The notes below the pieces were generated by a model. It worked only from the letters and a program-made list of their open reading frames with translations. It was not told the origin of the DNA and did not search any database. This document shows positions 46,281 through 58,399 of a stretch of 64,000 nucleotides of DNA, in pieces; position 1 is the first letter of the stretch; every line of letters begins with the position of its first letter. The position numbers and the translations under genes are program-made. The stretch is from Tamarix chinensis (taxonomy: Eukaryota; Streptophyta; Magnoliopsida; Caryophyllales; Tamaricaceae). The DNA is taken from the NCBI GenBank assembly GCA_030549775.1, contig CM060178.1, positions 68,810,896 to 68,874,895 on the forward strand, given 5' to 3'.

Positions 46281-48110
46281 CCACCCTAGGAAGACAAACT
46301 AAAACCAATAATTCCAAACTCAAATACAAAAATAAAACAAATAACTCAATTCGATGATGGAATAATAAAATTAAGTTTCAGAAGAACTCAAAACCTAAGT
46401 ATTAATGATGATGCTTCAACATCCTCAACAATAGACTTAGGCAAAATATCAAACCTTCCTAAATCCATAAACTTAGAAGACAAAAATCCAAAAAGGAATT
46501 CAATAGATGAAACACCTAAAACCTCATTTCAAGATGCAGATTATAATTCCAGAATTCCCAAATCAGTTTACCAAAACCAGAATAATGAAGAATCTGTTAA
46601 AACAAACACACCTCCAGATTCCCCAACTTATTCTGAAATAACTGAAAACATGTTAAATGTTATTCAAAAGGAATTCATAATTGAAAAAGAATTCTTTAAA
46701 AAAGATTTCTATTTTGACAAAAATACAAAAAAGAGAACATAGTTATTTAAACATTAGTCAGAACAGAGATAAGAAATTCAAACTGAATACTATGAATTCA
46801 TGCAAAATAATAAAATCAAAATAATATTCTTTGAATGGTTAGAAATAGTTTTCAAACAAAAAGGATTTGAATATCCATTCAAAAGAACAAACCCAATAAC
46901 AAATCGTAACAAAACTAAAACGTGGCAAACAGAAAGATGATCAATTGAAACAGAGCATCCACCTCTGCAAAATATTAAAATGACTTCTGGTGAAAACATA
47001 CTGGAATTAAAACCATTAAAAATGCCAAAATAAGATGAAACAAAAAATGTTAAAAACATTGTTCTTCAAAATAATTATTCAAATATCCATTTGAACACAA
47101 TTGGAACCCAATTAATAAAATTGGACAAACAAATTCAAAAAATAATATTGCCTGCAATCCAAATAGATTCTGTGCCCCAAAACATAGAACAAAAGAAAAT
47201 GCCAATTTTCAAACCCTTCGAAGTTTCTAAACCTAGTCAACAAATAATTAAAGATGGAAAAACATAATTCCTCCAAGCTTTAAAAGAAAAATTAGAGCAG
47301 GTTACACCTTCGACTTCAACAAACCAAATTCAAATTCCAGAAACCCCTAGATTGGATTCACAAATTAATATGATGAATCAAACAAACCAAACTGATAATG
47401 ATGAGACCCAGGAACCATTATTGGCTCTTCTCCATAATCCTTCAACATTTAGGTCAATAATCCCTAGACAAACTGCTCCTAACCTTAGTCTTGAAATAAG
47501 ACCAAATAAATTAGTTCAACCAAACTATAAGGCATCCTCATTATGTGAATGGAACATTGATGGATTGTCTGAATATCACATCCTAAACTTATTACAACAA
47601 ATGACAATGGCAGCCAATGCTTGTAAAATCCAATCAAATACTTCTGATAAAGCCATAGTAGAACTCCTGATAGTAGGGTTCTCAGAACAATTAAAAGGAT
47701 GGTGGGATTTCCACTTAACATTAGAAGAACAAAACCAAATCTTAGATGCCATTAAGATAGATGAAAATGAGGAAATCATCTTTGATAATGGTGATCCAAT
47801 ATCCGATGTTGTTGCATCCCTTATTATGTCCATTTCTCGGCACTTTGTAGGTGACCCCTCACACCTCAAAGACAAAAACGCAGAATTATTTTCAAACCTT
47901 AAATGCAAACACCTTAGTGACTTTCAATGGTATAAAAATACATTCTTGAATAGAGTAATGCTTAGGGATGATTTAAACCAACCATTTTGGAAAGAAATTT
48001 TTCTAGCTAGACTCCCATCCTTATTAGGTGAAAGAGTTAGGAACAAAATCAAAGAAGCCATGGCAATCAAATCCCATAAAATAGGTTTACCTATGGTGAA
48101 CTAATTAGTC
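46281..48110 (+). pseudogene. Viral linker and capsid-type region of ORF1
   Basis: It continues in the same frame as the movement protein, with about seven more in-frame stops up to 47270. It then gives an open 250-codon stretch at 47352-48104. The first part is Asn/Lys/Thr/Ser-rich and probably disordered. The open part has the helical capsid-type words CEWNIDGLSEYHILNLLQQM, GWWDFHLT and CKHLSDFQWYK, known from coat domains of petuvirus- and florendovirus-like polyproteins. The start used for the open part is not an ATG; it is an internal piece of ORF1. The frame is lost at about 48100. Confidence 0.7.
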
Positions 48111-48990
48111 TCACCCAAAAAGAAGGTTTAAGAATATGTCAAGACTTAAAACTTCAGAGACATTTAAAATGGGAATTGAATAAAACAAAATAAGAATTAG
48201 GTTCTTTCTGCAAATAATTTCACATAGTAGGAACCTCAAACAAACCAAAAAGATGTTCTAGTAATTGCAAACCTGTTTATAATAGGAAATCAAAACAAAA
48301 ATACTTACCAGCACCTCAAACTCAGAAACAAATACCATATTATCAAAAGTCAAAATCAAAAGCTAAAAGACCCCAAGTTTCTTCATCAAAAACCCCCAGG
48401 AATAGGAATAATATAAAATGCTTTATATGTGGTAGATTATGTTACATTTCAAAATATTGTAGGTTAAATAACCAAATTAGAGAATTAGATTTAGATGAAC
48501 AAACTATGGAGAAAATTCAAAACTTCCTAATTAAATCATCTGAAAATGAATCTCAAAATGAAAACCAAACTGGTGATATGCAAATTGATGAAATAGTAAC
48601 TTCATCATCTTCCTCATATAACTCTTTCGATCTAGAAGAAGAGGCCTTTACAAATCAAGTGAATGTGTTAACCAAAGAACAAAAATTAATGTTAGAATTT
48701 GTACAACAAATTCTTGACCCTCATAAACAAAAAGAGTATTTGGAAAAATTGATGGAATCATTAGAAAATAATGAATCAAAACCATCAACCTCAAAAATTC
48801 CTACAAAACCAACAAACACTTATGATTTAACATCAATATTCAAAAGACAAAAAAATTCAAAAAATTTAATTCTGACAACTTCTGAACTTCAACAAGAAAT
48901 TAAAGAAGTCAAAAAAAGAATTAAAATAATTACAACAAAAACAGGAAATTAATAATCAAGTCATCCAAATGATATAGTCAAAACAAATGT
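48111..48990 (+). pseudogene. Viral nucleic-acid-binding and linker region of ORF1
   Basis: It follows a frameshift near 48100. A basic Lys/Gln-rich stretch leads to a CCHC-type zinc knuckle at 48419. Then comes an acidic segment (EEEAFTNQV) and a Lys/Glu-rich predicted coiled coil up to about 48952. A 148-codon clean frame lies at 48506-48952. Coiled coil and acidic linkers are common between coat and protease in caulimovirids. The text stops at the junction with the LTR insertion. Confidence 0.65.
48419..48460 (+). other. Damaged CCHC zinc knuckle
   Basis: CFICGRLCYISKYC keeps the three cysteines at the spacing C-x2-C-x4-[H]-x4-C, but the position of the histidine is Tyr and an extra Cys precedes it. 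Such a knuckle should not bind zinc normally. Confidence 0.75.
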
Positions 48991-48996
48991 AAAACA

Positions 48997-49008
48997 CATC
49001 TGATACCA
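48997..49008 (-). other. Primer-binding site next to LTR C
   Basis: On the minus strand, TGGTATCAGATG matches 10 of 12 bases of the tRNA-Met site TGGTATCAGAGC. It lies three bases (AGT) past the LTR end GGGGTGTTACA, exactly as in the Tekay-like element at 24325-24339. Confidence 0.7.
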
Positions 49009-49659
49009 ACTTGTAACACCCCTAAAATTCACTACTGAAAAATTTCATTTTATTAAAAGAATTAGAGGAAGCGGAATACAAGATTGTGAATTCTGGAGAT
49101 ATTACCGCCACACTTAGTACCAGACAGATTCATTCATACCGTTCCAATACCAAGTGCTAAGGTTAAAGAATAAAACACAATTTACAAACTATATTTAAAT
49201 CAGAGTAGCATAACATACCATTTGCAAGAATAAAATCCACCAGTGGTGGTTATAAGAACAAAAATTACATTAAAACCAGAAATTTAAAAGAGAAGAGAAA
49301 AACCCTAACAGTTCCAGATAATTCCTTACTCTCTTTCCCGTTGCCCACTTGAATAGTATCTAAAAAGAGACCTGCAAGGGACACTGCCCATTGAATAGGC
49401 AGGGGCCCCACGAATGGAACCCTTCAGTACTATAGTACTGAGTAACCCTTTAAAAATACACTTAAAAGCAGGCCCGCAATGTAACACATGATACAAAGCT
49501 ATATACATATATAACAAGACGTGTATAAATAACATTCACATAATTAACATTCACATCACATATCCATAGGTCGTAATGTACGATCGATACTTTTGGCCTT
49601 AAGCCATTAGTCCATCATTATTCAATCATCTCTCAAATTTTATATCCATGTGAGTGTGG

Positions 49660-50035
49660 GAACCCCACTATTATAGCCGGTGGACCGGTCATGCAGGGCA
49701 AAATGCTCATCGCCACTATTATTCGCCGGTGGACCGGTCTGGCCCCGACTCACATGGTGTTCCACTATAAGTGATTAGTATTTTTCTATAACTTTATTCA
49801 CATGAGTTCGGGACCCCCACTATTATTGGCGGTAGATTGGAATATATATCAACATCATCCAAGGCAACACGCTCTTAGGCCACTATTATATCCAGTGGAC
49901 CAGTACTCATAATCATCTTCTAGGGCAACACGCTCTTGGGCCACTATTATATCCGGTGGATCAGTACTCATAATCACTTGCTAGGACATCACGCTCCTGG
50001 GCTACTATTATAATCGGTGGATCGGTACTCAATAT
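49660..50035. repeat. GGTGGACCGG / CACTATTAT block in LTR C
   Basis: Five or six units of about 70 bp, parallel to 3470-3905 in copy B. Confidence 0.8.
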
Positions 50036-50734
50036 CATAATTCAACTGGGCCCTGCTCATTAACCTTTCACTTTCGTGATTAGTATTTTTTTCTTTTTTA
50101 ATCAGCACAACAATTTCATATATTTACCTCGGATAGGAGATCAAGAACCCGGGACACAAAGGTACATCGGTCGTACTTGTGCATACAAGCTACTCAGTAC
50201 CCTTCAACCATCAATCTAGGGACGTAAAGGTACCATGGTCGTACTGGTGCATAAAGTTACTCAATACCCTACCAACAAGGACACCTAAACCATAAGTATG
50301 CATACCCCCTAAATAGGTCTGTAGAGCTAGATAGAGTAAGATATAGGGCCTAGCTGGGGCACAAAGGCACACCAGCAAATACCAAAATAATCGTGGGCTA
50401 AACCGCGTTTTTAGGGTAGCGACCCATAAAGAGCCACCATTCTCGATCTCGAGGTCTTTCACTTTAAGTATTAGTGTCTTAATTAAGGTGATCACAAAGG
50501 CACAACAATCAGATACTTATTCACTTTCCATCATTCTGATATCGTTAGATATTTCTTATTCAAACGATTATCCAAAATAACACTGAGGAATCATTAAGGC
50601 TGTCATAATCTCATCTAATTCCAAATTAGGATTCGGACTCGTGATACTATTTATCAAGTACTCTTACCTTGTTATTCAGCCTTATTTGAGTCATATCACG
50701 AAGTTCCACAATCACAATGACATGTTAGATATAA

Positions 50735-51990
50735 ATTACTCATTTACCCCTTACTTATATAATTGCTAAGTCATCCCTTCCTTACTTGACAAATTACCAC
50801 ATTACCCTTCAAGTTGCATAATTACCAAATTACCCCTTACTCAGTTTAGGTTACCAAGTTATCTCCTACGCTTTTTAGATCACCATTCACCCCTCATAAT
50901 TGCTACACTTATCATATTTCCCATTTGGTTGGTTAGATTACCGAATTACCCTTCTCCTTTGTCATAATTACTAATTTTCCCTTAAGTTGGATAAATTATC
51001 AAATTACCCTTCTTCATTATCATAATTACCAATTTACCCTTTAGTCGGTTAAATTACCAAATTGCCCTTCTCCATTATTTTAATTACTGAATTGCCCCTT
51101 TAATTGGATAAATTACCAAATTACCCTTCTCCAATCTCATAATTGCCATATTGCCCTTATCCATTATTATAATTACCAAATTACCCTTATCCATTATCAA
51201 AATTACCAAATTACCCTTCTGTTGGTTAAATTACTAAATTACCCTTCTCCATTATCATAATTACCATTTTACCCTTCTCCATTATTATAATTATTAATTT
51301 ACCCTTCTCCATAATTATAATTACCAATTTACCATTCTCCATATTTATAGTTATTAATTTACCCCTCTCAATTATTATAATTGCCATTTTACCCTTCTCC
51401 ATTATTATAATTATTAACATGCCCTTCTCCTTAATTATAATTACCAATTTACCCCTTACTCCTAAATCTACCATAATATCCCTTTGTTTACAAAATTATC
51501 ATTCTACCCATCACTTCCCTTTTACTTCCAAAGTTACCATAATGTCCTTTTATTTATAAAATTACCACGATATCCTTTTACTTATAAAATTACCATAATA
51601 CCCATTTTACTTGCAATTTACCATTTTCCCCCTTATTTCTAACATTACTGTTTCACCCTTTTACTTATAAAATTACCATAATACCCCTTTTTCTTATAAA
51701 TTACTATTTTACCCTTTTACATCCAAAATTACCTTTTTGCTCCTTTCTCATAAAATTACCATTTTGTCATTCTCTTCTAAAATTACCATTTTGTCATTCT
51801 CTTCTAAAATTACCATTTTACCCCTTTTACTTCCAAAATTACCACTTCACCCTTTACTCCCAAATTTTACCACTTTACCCTTTACTCCCAAAATTACCAT
51901 AATACCCTTTTACTTATAAAATTTCCATTTTTCCATTTACTTATAAAATTACCATATTACCCTTTTGCCTCCAAAATTACCACTTTACCC
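50735..51990. repeat. ATTACC/ACCCTT minisatellite in LTR C
   Basis: About 45 irregular units of 25-30 bp. Parallel to 4618-5935 in copy B. Confidence 0.85.
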
Positions 51991-52667
51991 CCTTTATTAT
52001 GCCACTTTTATTAAATTAACATTACCTCATGGAATAATAATATTAATACTCCATTAACAATATCCAACTCCATCAACTATTATATTTTAATATAATACTT
52101 ATTAGCACCCACACATATTAGGCCACATTCTTGCACAAAAAATTTTACTAAAATGCCCCCAGGGCTCACAATAATATTATTCATGCATAAATGGTCACAA
52201 TAACATAATATGACATGGATAAGTACTTAACACTTTCATTAATAATTAAACTCTTCCCTTAAGCAACATTTCCACACATGGCATATAAACTAACATGCTT
52301 TCTTTCTTTTTTTATCAATCAATACAAGAAAATATATATATATATTATATTAAACCACAAATATCAAGCATAATAACATATTAAAAATCCTAATGTGCTA
52401 ACATACATTTATCCATGCATTTAAGTGGGGTTTAACGATTACCTTAGATCCCGTAAAAATCAAACCTTACCAGTATCCCGGTTAAAGATTCAAGCTTTAA
52501 TTAGTAAAATCAGTACGTAAAAATAATACCAATATTTCTCACATTAGGAATAAGGAAACCAAAAGTATAAGAATTTATAAAACTTAATTAATGAAATACT
52601 TAACTTAAATATTATTTTACCTTAAAGTTTTTAACCAAAATAAACCAAGAATGCAGCAACTCATCCT

Positions 52668-52684
52668 GCTCATGCAGCATGAGC
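52668..52684. promoter_or_regulatory. Conserved LTR hairpin in copy C
   Basis: GCTCATG-CAG-CATGAGC, a perfect 7-bp stem identical to that in copy B except for one loop base. Confidence 0.55.
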
Positions 52685-52689
52685 TGCAT

Positions 52690-53475
52690 GCAAAAATAAA
52701 AAGATGAAGGCTCGAAGGGGGGTGAAAGGAAGGGATAATGGCTATTTTCGGGTTGGGGTCTTTAGGCTAGGAAAGAAGATAGATGGGGGAGGATTTCGGG
52801 CAAGGGAAGGGTGCAGGAGTGAAGAGGGGGTGTAGGTGGAGGCTAGGGATGGGTTGTCGACGACCAATGGCGGCGGACGCGAGGCTGCGAAGTGGGCTGC
52901 AGGAGTGGATTGGGCTTAGAAGGAAGGAAAAGAGAGGGGGGAAATGGAGGGGTGAGGGGGCTTGTTTCGGCCAAACTAGGTGTGGGGTGGTAGAGGAGGT
53001 TGCAAGGAGTTGACTGGTGGTTTGGGTGGCAATAGAGGCGGCGAACGGTGGGGTTACAAGGGGCTACCAAGAAGGGAGAAAAAGGAGAGAAAAATAAGTA
53101 GGGAGGAAGAAGGGGGCTACGGGGTAGCTTGGGTGGTCTTGTGGTGGTGTAGGGCTGAGGTATAGGGTGGCAGTGGGTGGTGTAGGGGCTTGGTGCGGCG
53201 GCGTAGCCAAAAAAGGGAGGACAAAGGAAGGAGAAGAAAAGGGAGAAGAGGGAGGTCGAGTAAGGTTTGGAGCTCAAAAAATGGGGCAGAAAAAGGGCTG
53301 AAGGGGAGAAGAAAAAGAAGAGGGAGGGTAGGGGGGATAGGTGGCCGGTCGGTGGCAGTGTTTAGGGTGGCAGGGAGGTAGTAGGGTGGCAGGGAGAGGG
53401 AGATGAAGAAGAGGAAAGGGTGGCCATGCGAGATGGGGTGCATGGCTGCTCGGTTCCAAAATGGTGAAAAAAAGA

Positions 53476-53531
<56 letters not shown>

Positions 53532-53970
53532 GTGGTGGTAGTGGTTGCAGGCTGCGGTGGCCAGCGTGGTCGAGGTGCAGGCGGTTATGGCGATGATGAC
53601 GGGTTGGGGGCACTGGGTCAAGGCAGAAGAAGGAGGAAGAAAGGAAGGGGGCAGGCCAGCGCGTAAGGGGGGAGAAAACAAACGTTGGGCCGACCCGGTT
53701 GTTGGGGAAGGGAGGAAGAAAAGAAAGAAGGGGGGCAAGGTCGGTTCATGCGTGGGAAGGCAGAACGACCCGTGGCCTAGGCGCCGGGGAAGAGGAGGGG
53801 AGAGGGGAAGATGGGCAAATGGCCCAGTCGCACAGGAAAGGGTTTGTAGGCTGGCCTGGCGGCTCGAAGAGGAGGGAAAAAGGAAAAATAAAGAAAGAAT
53901 AAAAAGGAGAAGGAGAAGGAGGAGAAAGAAAAGAAGGAAAAAAAGAGAAAGGGAAGGGAAATTAGGGGAA
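52690..53970. repeat. Purine-rich block of LTR C
   Basis: G/A-dominated plus strand. Long frames on both strands (for example at 53274-53738 minus and 53545-53985 plus) are low-complexity artefacts. Confidence 0.8.
53479..53532. repeat. Compound (GT)n(GA)n microsatellite
   Basis: About 14 GT units followed by about 12 GA units. Confidence 0.95.
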
Positions 53971-54290
53971 TTTAAAATAATTTAATTTATAAAGTAATAG
54001 GATGTAATATTTTTGATAATAAATTTATTTAATAATTTAATTTAATATAATTAAATATATGGGCTTAAATAGGATAATTTTAGTAAAATATTGGTTTGAT
54101 AAAATTTATTTAAATAAAAAGAGTATGATAAAATAACAAAATGTTTATTTTAATTTATCAAATATTCCTATCCAAATTTATATACTCAAAAATCCATAAA
54201 ATAATTAAATTAAATAATTTTGAAAGTTAATTTATCCTATATAAAAGCTATTTATTAAATTTCAGGTTTTTAAAATTTCGGGGGATTATA

Positions 54291-54950
54291 AGAATCCAGT
54301 GAAAAAAGTGAATTTGAAGATGAACAAATCCAAAACCTACATATCCTAGAAGATTTATTAAATGTGTTAAAAGAAATAAATTTTAGTAAATACATCATAA
54401 ACATAACCCTTAAATTATCTGATGACTTTCAAATCAATTCAATTGCCTTGTTTGATACCGGCGCCGATTTAAATTGCATTAAAGAAGGAATTATACCAAA
54501 AAAATTCCTATCCAAAACCACAGAAAGATTGTTTGCCGCAAACAGCTCCAGACTCAAAATTAAGAACAAATGTGAACCAAGTATAATTTGTAATAACTTG
54601 CAAATCAAATCAACATATTTAATAACCCCATATATAAGTCATAGTATAATTCTAGGCACCCCTTTCATAAATTTAATTACCCGTTACAAAGTTAACATAA
54701 CTGGAATTTCATTTAAAACAAAAGGAACCAAAAATATCCTTTCATTCTTAGAAATTCCTAGAACTAGGAATCTAAACCTATTAAAAGCAAATTCAATTTA
54801 TAAAAACCAAATCAATCTCCTTGTTCAAGGAAAACAAAAAGATTTGAATACATTAAAACAAAATATATCCCTAACCAGGATCCAAAATCAATTGGAAACC
54901 AAATTAATTAAAAATAAGATTTCTCAAATTCCAAATCAAATTGAAAATGA
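54291..54950 (+). pseudogene. Viral aspartic protease region
   Basis: Viral sequence resumes with an acidic Ser/Glu segment. It then has the retropepsin motif FDTGAD with catalytic Asp at 54454, followed by LNCIKEGIIP and a later IILGTPFI segment, as in caulimovirid proteases that cleave the polyprotein. The clean frame runs from about 54300 into the reverse transcriptase, to 55293. A protease of this kind would be active only as a dimer of the processed protein. The active-site triad is preserved here, but the surrounding polyprotein is not. Confidence 0.75.
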
Positions 54951-55690
54951 ATTTTTTTTTCTTTTGACCTACCAAATGCATTTTGGTAAAAAAAAACATA
55001 TGGTTAACCTACCATATGAAGATAATTTTAATGAGAAAAATATACCAACAAAAGCCCATCCAATACAAATGAATTCAGAATTAGTTGAACACTATATAAA
55101 GAAAATCCAAGACTTAGAATTAAAAAACCTAATTTCAAAATCTAGGTCACATTGGTCTTGTGTAGCCTTTTATATTAACAAGAATTTTGAAATTGAATGT
55201 GGAACACCAAGATTGGTAATAAATTATAAAACATTAAATGATGCATTAAAATGGATTAGGTATCCAATTCCAAACAAAAAGGACCTTCTCTAAAGATTAC
55301 ATTCTACATTAATATTTTCAAATTTTGATTTAAAATCTGGTATTTGGGAAATTCAAATGTCACCAAAAGACCGACACAAAACAGCATTCACTGTCCCATT
55401 TGGTCAATACCAGTGGAATGTCATGCCCTTTGGATTAAAAAATGCACCCTCAGAATTCCAAAGAATTATGAATGATATTTTCAATCCTTATTCAAATTTT
55501 TGTATTGTATATATCGATGATGTGTTAGTATTTTCAAATAATTTAGACCAACATTTCAGGCACCTTAGGACCTTCCTTAGTGTCACAAAAAGAAATGGGT
55601 TAGGTGTGTCTAAGTCCAAAATATCTTTGGGCCAAACTAGGATTAGGTTCTTAGGCCATTATATTAAGGAACTATTGTCCCAATAGAAAG
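54951..55690 (+). pseudogene. Viral reverse transcriptase
   Basis: It continues in the protease frame. RT words include KAHPIQMN, ISKSRSHWSCVAFYI and RLVINYKTLN. A TAA at 55291 breaks it, after which the same frame goes on with FDLKSG-WEIQM, HKTAFT and WNVMPFGLKNAPSEFQ. The active site YIDD is at 55510-55521, followed by LVFS and a FLGHYI word. It ends at a TAG at 55684. The motif order and the absence of integrase are those of Caulimoviridae. Confidence 0.8.
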
Positions 55691-56374
55691 GTCCATAGAA
55701 TTCGCATTCAAATTCCCCGATCAAATCTTAGACAAAACCCAACTCCAAAGGTTTTTGGGTAGTCTCAATTATGTTCTGGACTTTTGTTCAAACCTAAACC
55801 AAATTGCCAAACCATTACATGCGCGTCTCAAAAAGAGCCCAAAACCATAGACTCAAGCCCATACCTATATCATAAAACAAATCAAGGCCCAAGTACAGTC
55901 CATTCCCTATTTACACTTGGCCAACCCAAAATTATTCAAAATAGTTGAAACCGATGCCTTAAAAAAGTTCCGGTAGCATACTTAAATAGGCCCAGACCCA
56001 AACTTTGGAACACTATCTAGCCCAATCCAAACAGACCCAGATCCAATATGAATCCATTGTCTAATTCACTTCCGAACACTAGAACCAAACCCAACAAAAC
56101 TATTAGACAGTTAAAAAAGAAATATTGTCCATAGTCCAATCCATAAACAAGTTCCAATCCGATCTATTGAACATAAAGTTCCTATTACAGATCAATTGCA
56201 AATCCGCAACAGAAATACTTCAAAAGGATGTCCAAAATATAGCATCCAAACAAATATTTGCTAGGTGGCAGGCTATCCTTTTAGCATTCAATTTTAAAAT
56301 CAAATATATTAAGGGAGAAGCTAACTCAATACCAGACTTTCTGATGCGTGAGTTTCTTCAAAACAAACAAAGAG
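55691..56374 (+). pseudogene. Viral RNase H, with many stops
   Basis: The reading frame continues with about ten stop codons between 55690 and 56120. It is then open from 56125. The end is readable as RNase H (IFARWQAILLAFNFKIKYI, then KGEAN-IPDFL). It normally removes the RNA strand during reverse transcription. It is clearly non-functional here. Confidence 0.7.
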
Positions 56375-57765
56375 ATGGCTCCAAAGAAGAAAGGCAAAGA
56401 AAAGTTGGAAGAAATCCTTGCACCCAAGCCAATCAGGTCATGGTACGAAGCAACAATCCAAGATGAAGCAGCAGCTTCATCCACTCATAAGGATGAATCA
56501 AATCAAGATATTCAAAAATGAGTAGAATCCCTATCAAAATCTCCAGAAGTGTTTAAAGCACTTCAACATGTGGTTCAAAATGTCCAGATTTCTCCACCTG
56601 AACACTCAGGTACGTCTTCTAAAACTGTTTTGAAATTTGAGGAGGGTTCTTCAACTCCTCAAACCCTTTCTCAAAAACAGATTTCAAAACTCCTTTGACG
56701 GTTTTATCAAAACCAATTTCAAAAGAACTGGTTTCAAAACAAAAAGATTTCTAAAATAAATCTAAGTATTTTACCAAACCGCATTTTCAAACGATTTCAA
56801 ACTGTGAAGATGGATTTTATCATCCGAATCCCTTCACCGCTTTAAAAAAAAATCATTTTTTGGATGGTGTTATAAACCTTGGGATTGAACCAAATCTCAG
56901 GTTTATTATGATTCTATTCTTCAACATACAAAGTCGGCTTCATTCAAACACTTCACCATATCCTAAACCCAGAATGAGTTGGCCTATTCGACTTGTAAAA
57001 TTCATAAGGTCATTCTTCCTATGGATTGGGGTAGAAGCCTCAAACTACCTCGATGGCTTCCCTATTCATACAAAATAAACCCAAACACAAAATCCTTCTT
57101 TAACTACTAGGACTACCAACAGGCCTGGTATAATATTTTCTATACAGAAAATTCCAAAAAAAACACATTCTTAGTTGATTTTCTTTCAAAATTTCACACA
57201 AAAATAACCACCGTTCTGGTTCATCAAATGGTGGAAAAACTTCGGTTCCATCCCAGATATCCTTCCTCCTCAAGTATCAGAATCACTTGATACCTTCAAA
57301 ATCCTTTTCAAACCCATAGAAAAAGATAGGTTACTACCCCCTATCTTCCATCTCTGCTCCAGATTCTTTTGCCCATAGGTCTTTGCTTGGATCATAGAGA
57401 TCCATGAAATCAATGGAATGCCAAGATTGGTACGCAGGTTCAAGGTCAAATGGTGGAATAAGTTCGAGGTATTTGACAAAGTTTCAAAACAGACCGTCCA
57501 GATCTGGATCAAATCACGGCAAGATTCATCACCAAAACAACTTCAGGCCAATCCATCACAAACAAAATTCCTGGCCCAAAAGTCCATTACAGCAGCAAAG
57601 CTTACAGCTGCAAAATCAGAGGATGAATACTTGGCAATCCTCAGCCAAGTATTATCTCAAAACAAGAAAGGATCATCATCATCAGCATCATCATCTTCAC
57701 CAACTCTAGATTACGCAAATGAAAATGAAGATGACTGTTTTAGGATAGTCCCAAGTATATCTTGA
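56375..57765 (+). pseudogene. Viral ORF2 remnant
   Basis: An ATG at 56375 overlaps the end of ORF1 in another frame and opens with a very basic segment (MAPKKKGKEKLEE). Stops and frameshifts follow through the middle. The C-terminal part is readable at 57418-57765: a W-rich segment (KVKWWNKFEVFD), a Gln/Lys/Ala-rich part, poly-Ser and an acidic end (ENEDD). A second ORF downstream of RNase H is known in florendovirus-type genomes. The function of its product is not known to me. Confidence 0.55.
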
Positions 57766-58152
57766 CAGTCCCACATGTATTCTACAAAAGGCGTACTCGA
57801 CAGCACACACTAAAATACAAAATAAAGTAGCAAACAAGAAATATTCTGCCAACAACAAAAGATAAGTCAAAAGCAAAAGTACAGTCAACAAAAGTGAAAA
57901 GCATCCACAAGGACACTTTTCGGTGACACCAATTTTGACCAGAAGAACAATTAAAAGCAAAAGGTAAAAGCAGCCGAAAGAAAAAGAAGAAAAGATAAAA
58001 GAATCTGCGGCGAAGTACAGCACGTGAAGAACTTTTGATTTTCTTAGGTTACTTTTATTGTTTATATACTTTTTACTTTTTATTATTTACTTTTGGTGGC
58101 TTATTCCCGAACCACTATTTAAAAAGTGTAAACAGTTAGGACCCCCTTACAT
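57766..58152 (+). other. Viral non-coding region upstream of the promoter
   Basis: AAAG- and CAAAAG-rich DNA between ORF2 and the TATA box, with no reading frame of note. A CACGTG G-box lies at 58021-58026. Confidence 0.55.
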
Positions 58153-58175
58153 CTATAAAAGGGGAATTAGACTTC
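58021..58175 (+). promoter_or_regulatory. Viral pregenomic-RNA promoter with G-box and TATA box
   Basis: CACGTG at 58021 and CTATAAAAGGGG at 58153, followed by ACTTCATTTGAAGAGGTC. The spacing and wording around the TATA box parallel the CaMV 35S core (TATA, then TTCATTTGGAGAGG). Transcription would start about 30 bp after the TATA box and run into the leader and the right flank. Whether it is active cannot be told from sequence. Confidence 0.6.
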
Positions 58176-58208
58176 ATTTGAAGAGGTCAAAAAAATTTTA
58201 GAGAGATA

Positions 58209-58399
58209 GACTCTCTTTGTAAAAACCTGATCACCTATCCTTATATCCCAAAACTTTAAATTTAATAAAACTTTAATTCTTTATTCAAACTTCTTTCATT
58301 TCCTTTATGATTTTATGTTTTTTTCTAATCATCTAAACATTCTTTCAGATCTTTGTGTTTTTGTTCTTCAAGTGTTTTACTTTCCCCTCAAATCCTAGG
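58209..58399 (+). repeat. Viral leader sequence (right arm of inverted repeat)
   Basis: Downstream of the promoter; pyrimidine- and T-rich leader. It is the inverted counterpart of 45241-45430. Confidence 0.85.

Larger units (their letters stand above)
49012..54290 (-). mobile_element. Giant LTR copy C (5.3 kb) splitting the viral ORF1
   Basis: Starts TGTAACACCCCTAAAATTC and ends TTCGGGGGATTATA. It matches copy B module for module: CCGCCACACTTAGTAC (49106), GGTGGACCGG / CACTATTAT block (49660-50035), minisatellite (50735-51990), hairpin (52668), purine-rich block (52690-53970) and AT-rich end. A primer-binding site adjoins its left end, so it is the 5' LTR of a minus-strand element whose internal region and second LTR are absent. 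The flanks (CAACT, AGAAT) are not a target duplication. Viral sequence resumes directly after it. Confidence 0.75.

Noticed and set aside
48997..49008. tRNA gene
   Set aside because: Only the 3' tRNA-complementary 10-12 bases are present. It is a retroelement primer-binding site.
45516..57765. Functional virus or active host-encoded polyprotein
   Set aside because: Many in-frame stops, a frameshift, a damaged zinc knuckle and a 5.3 kb insertion exclude function.
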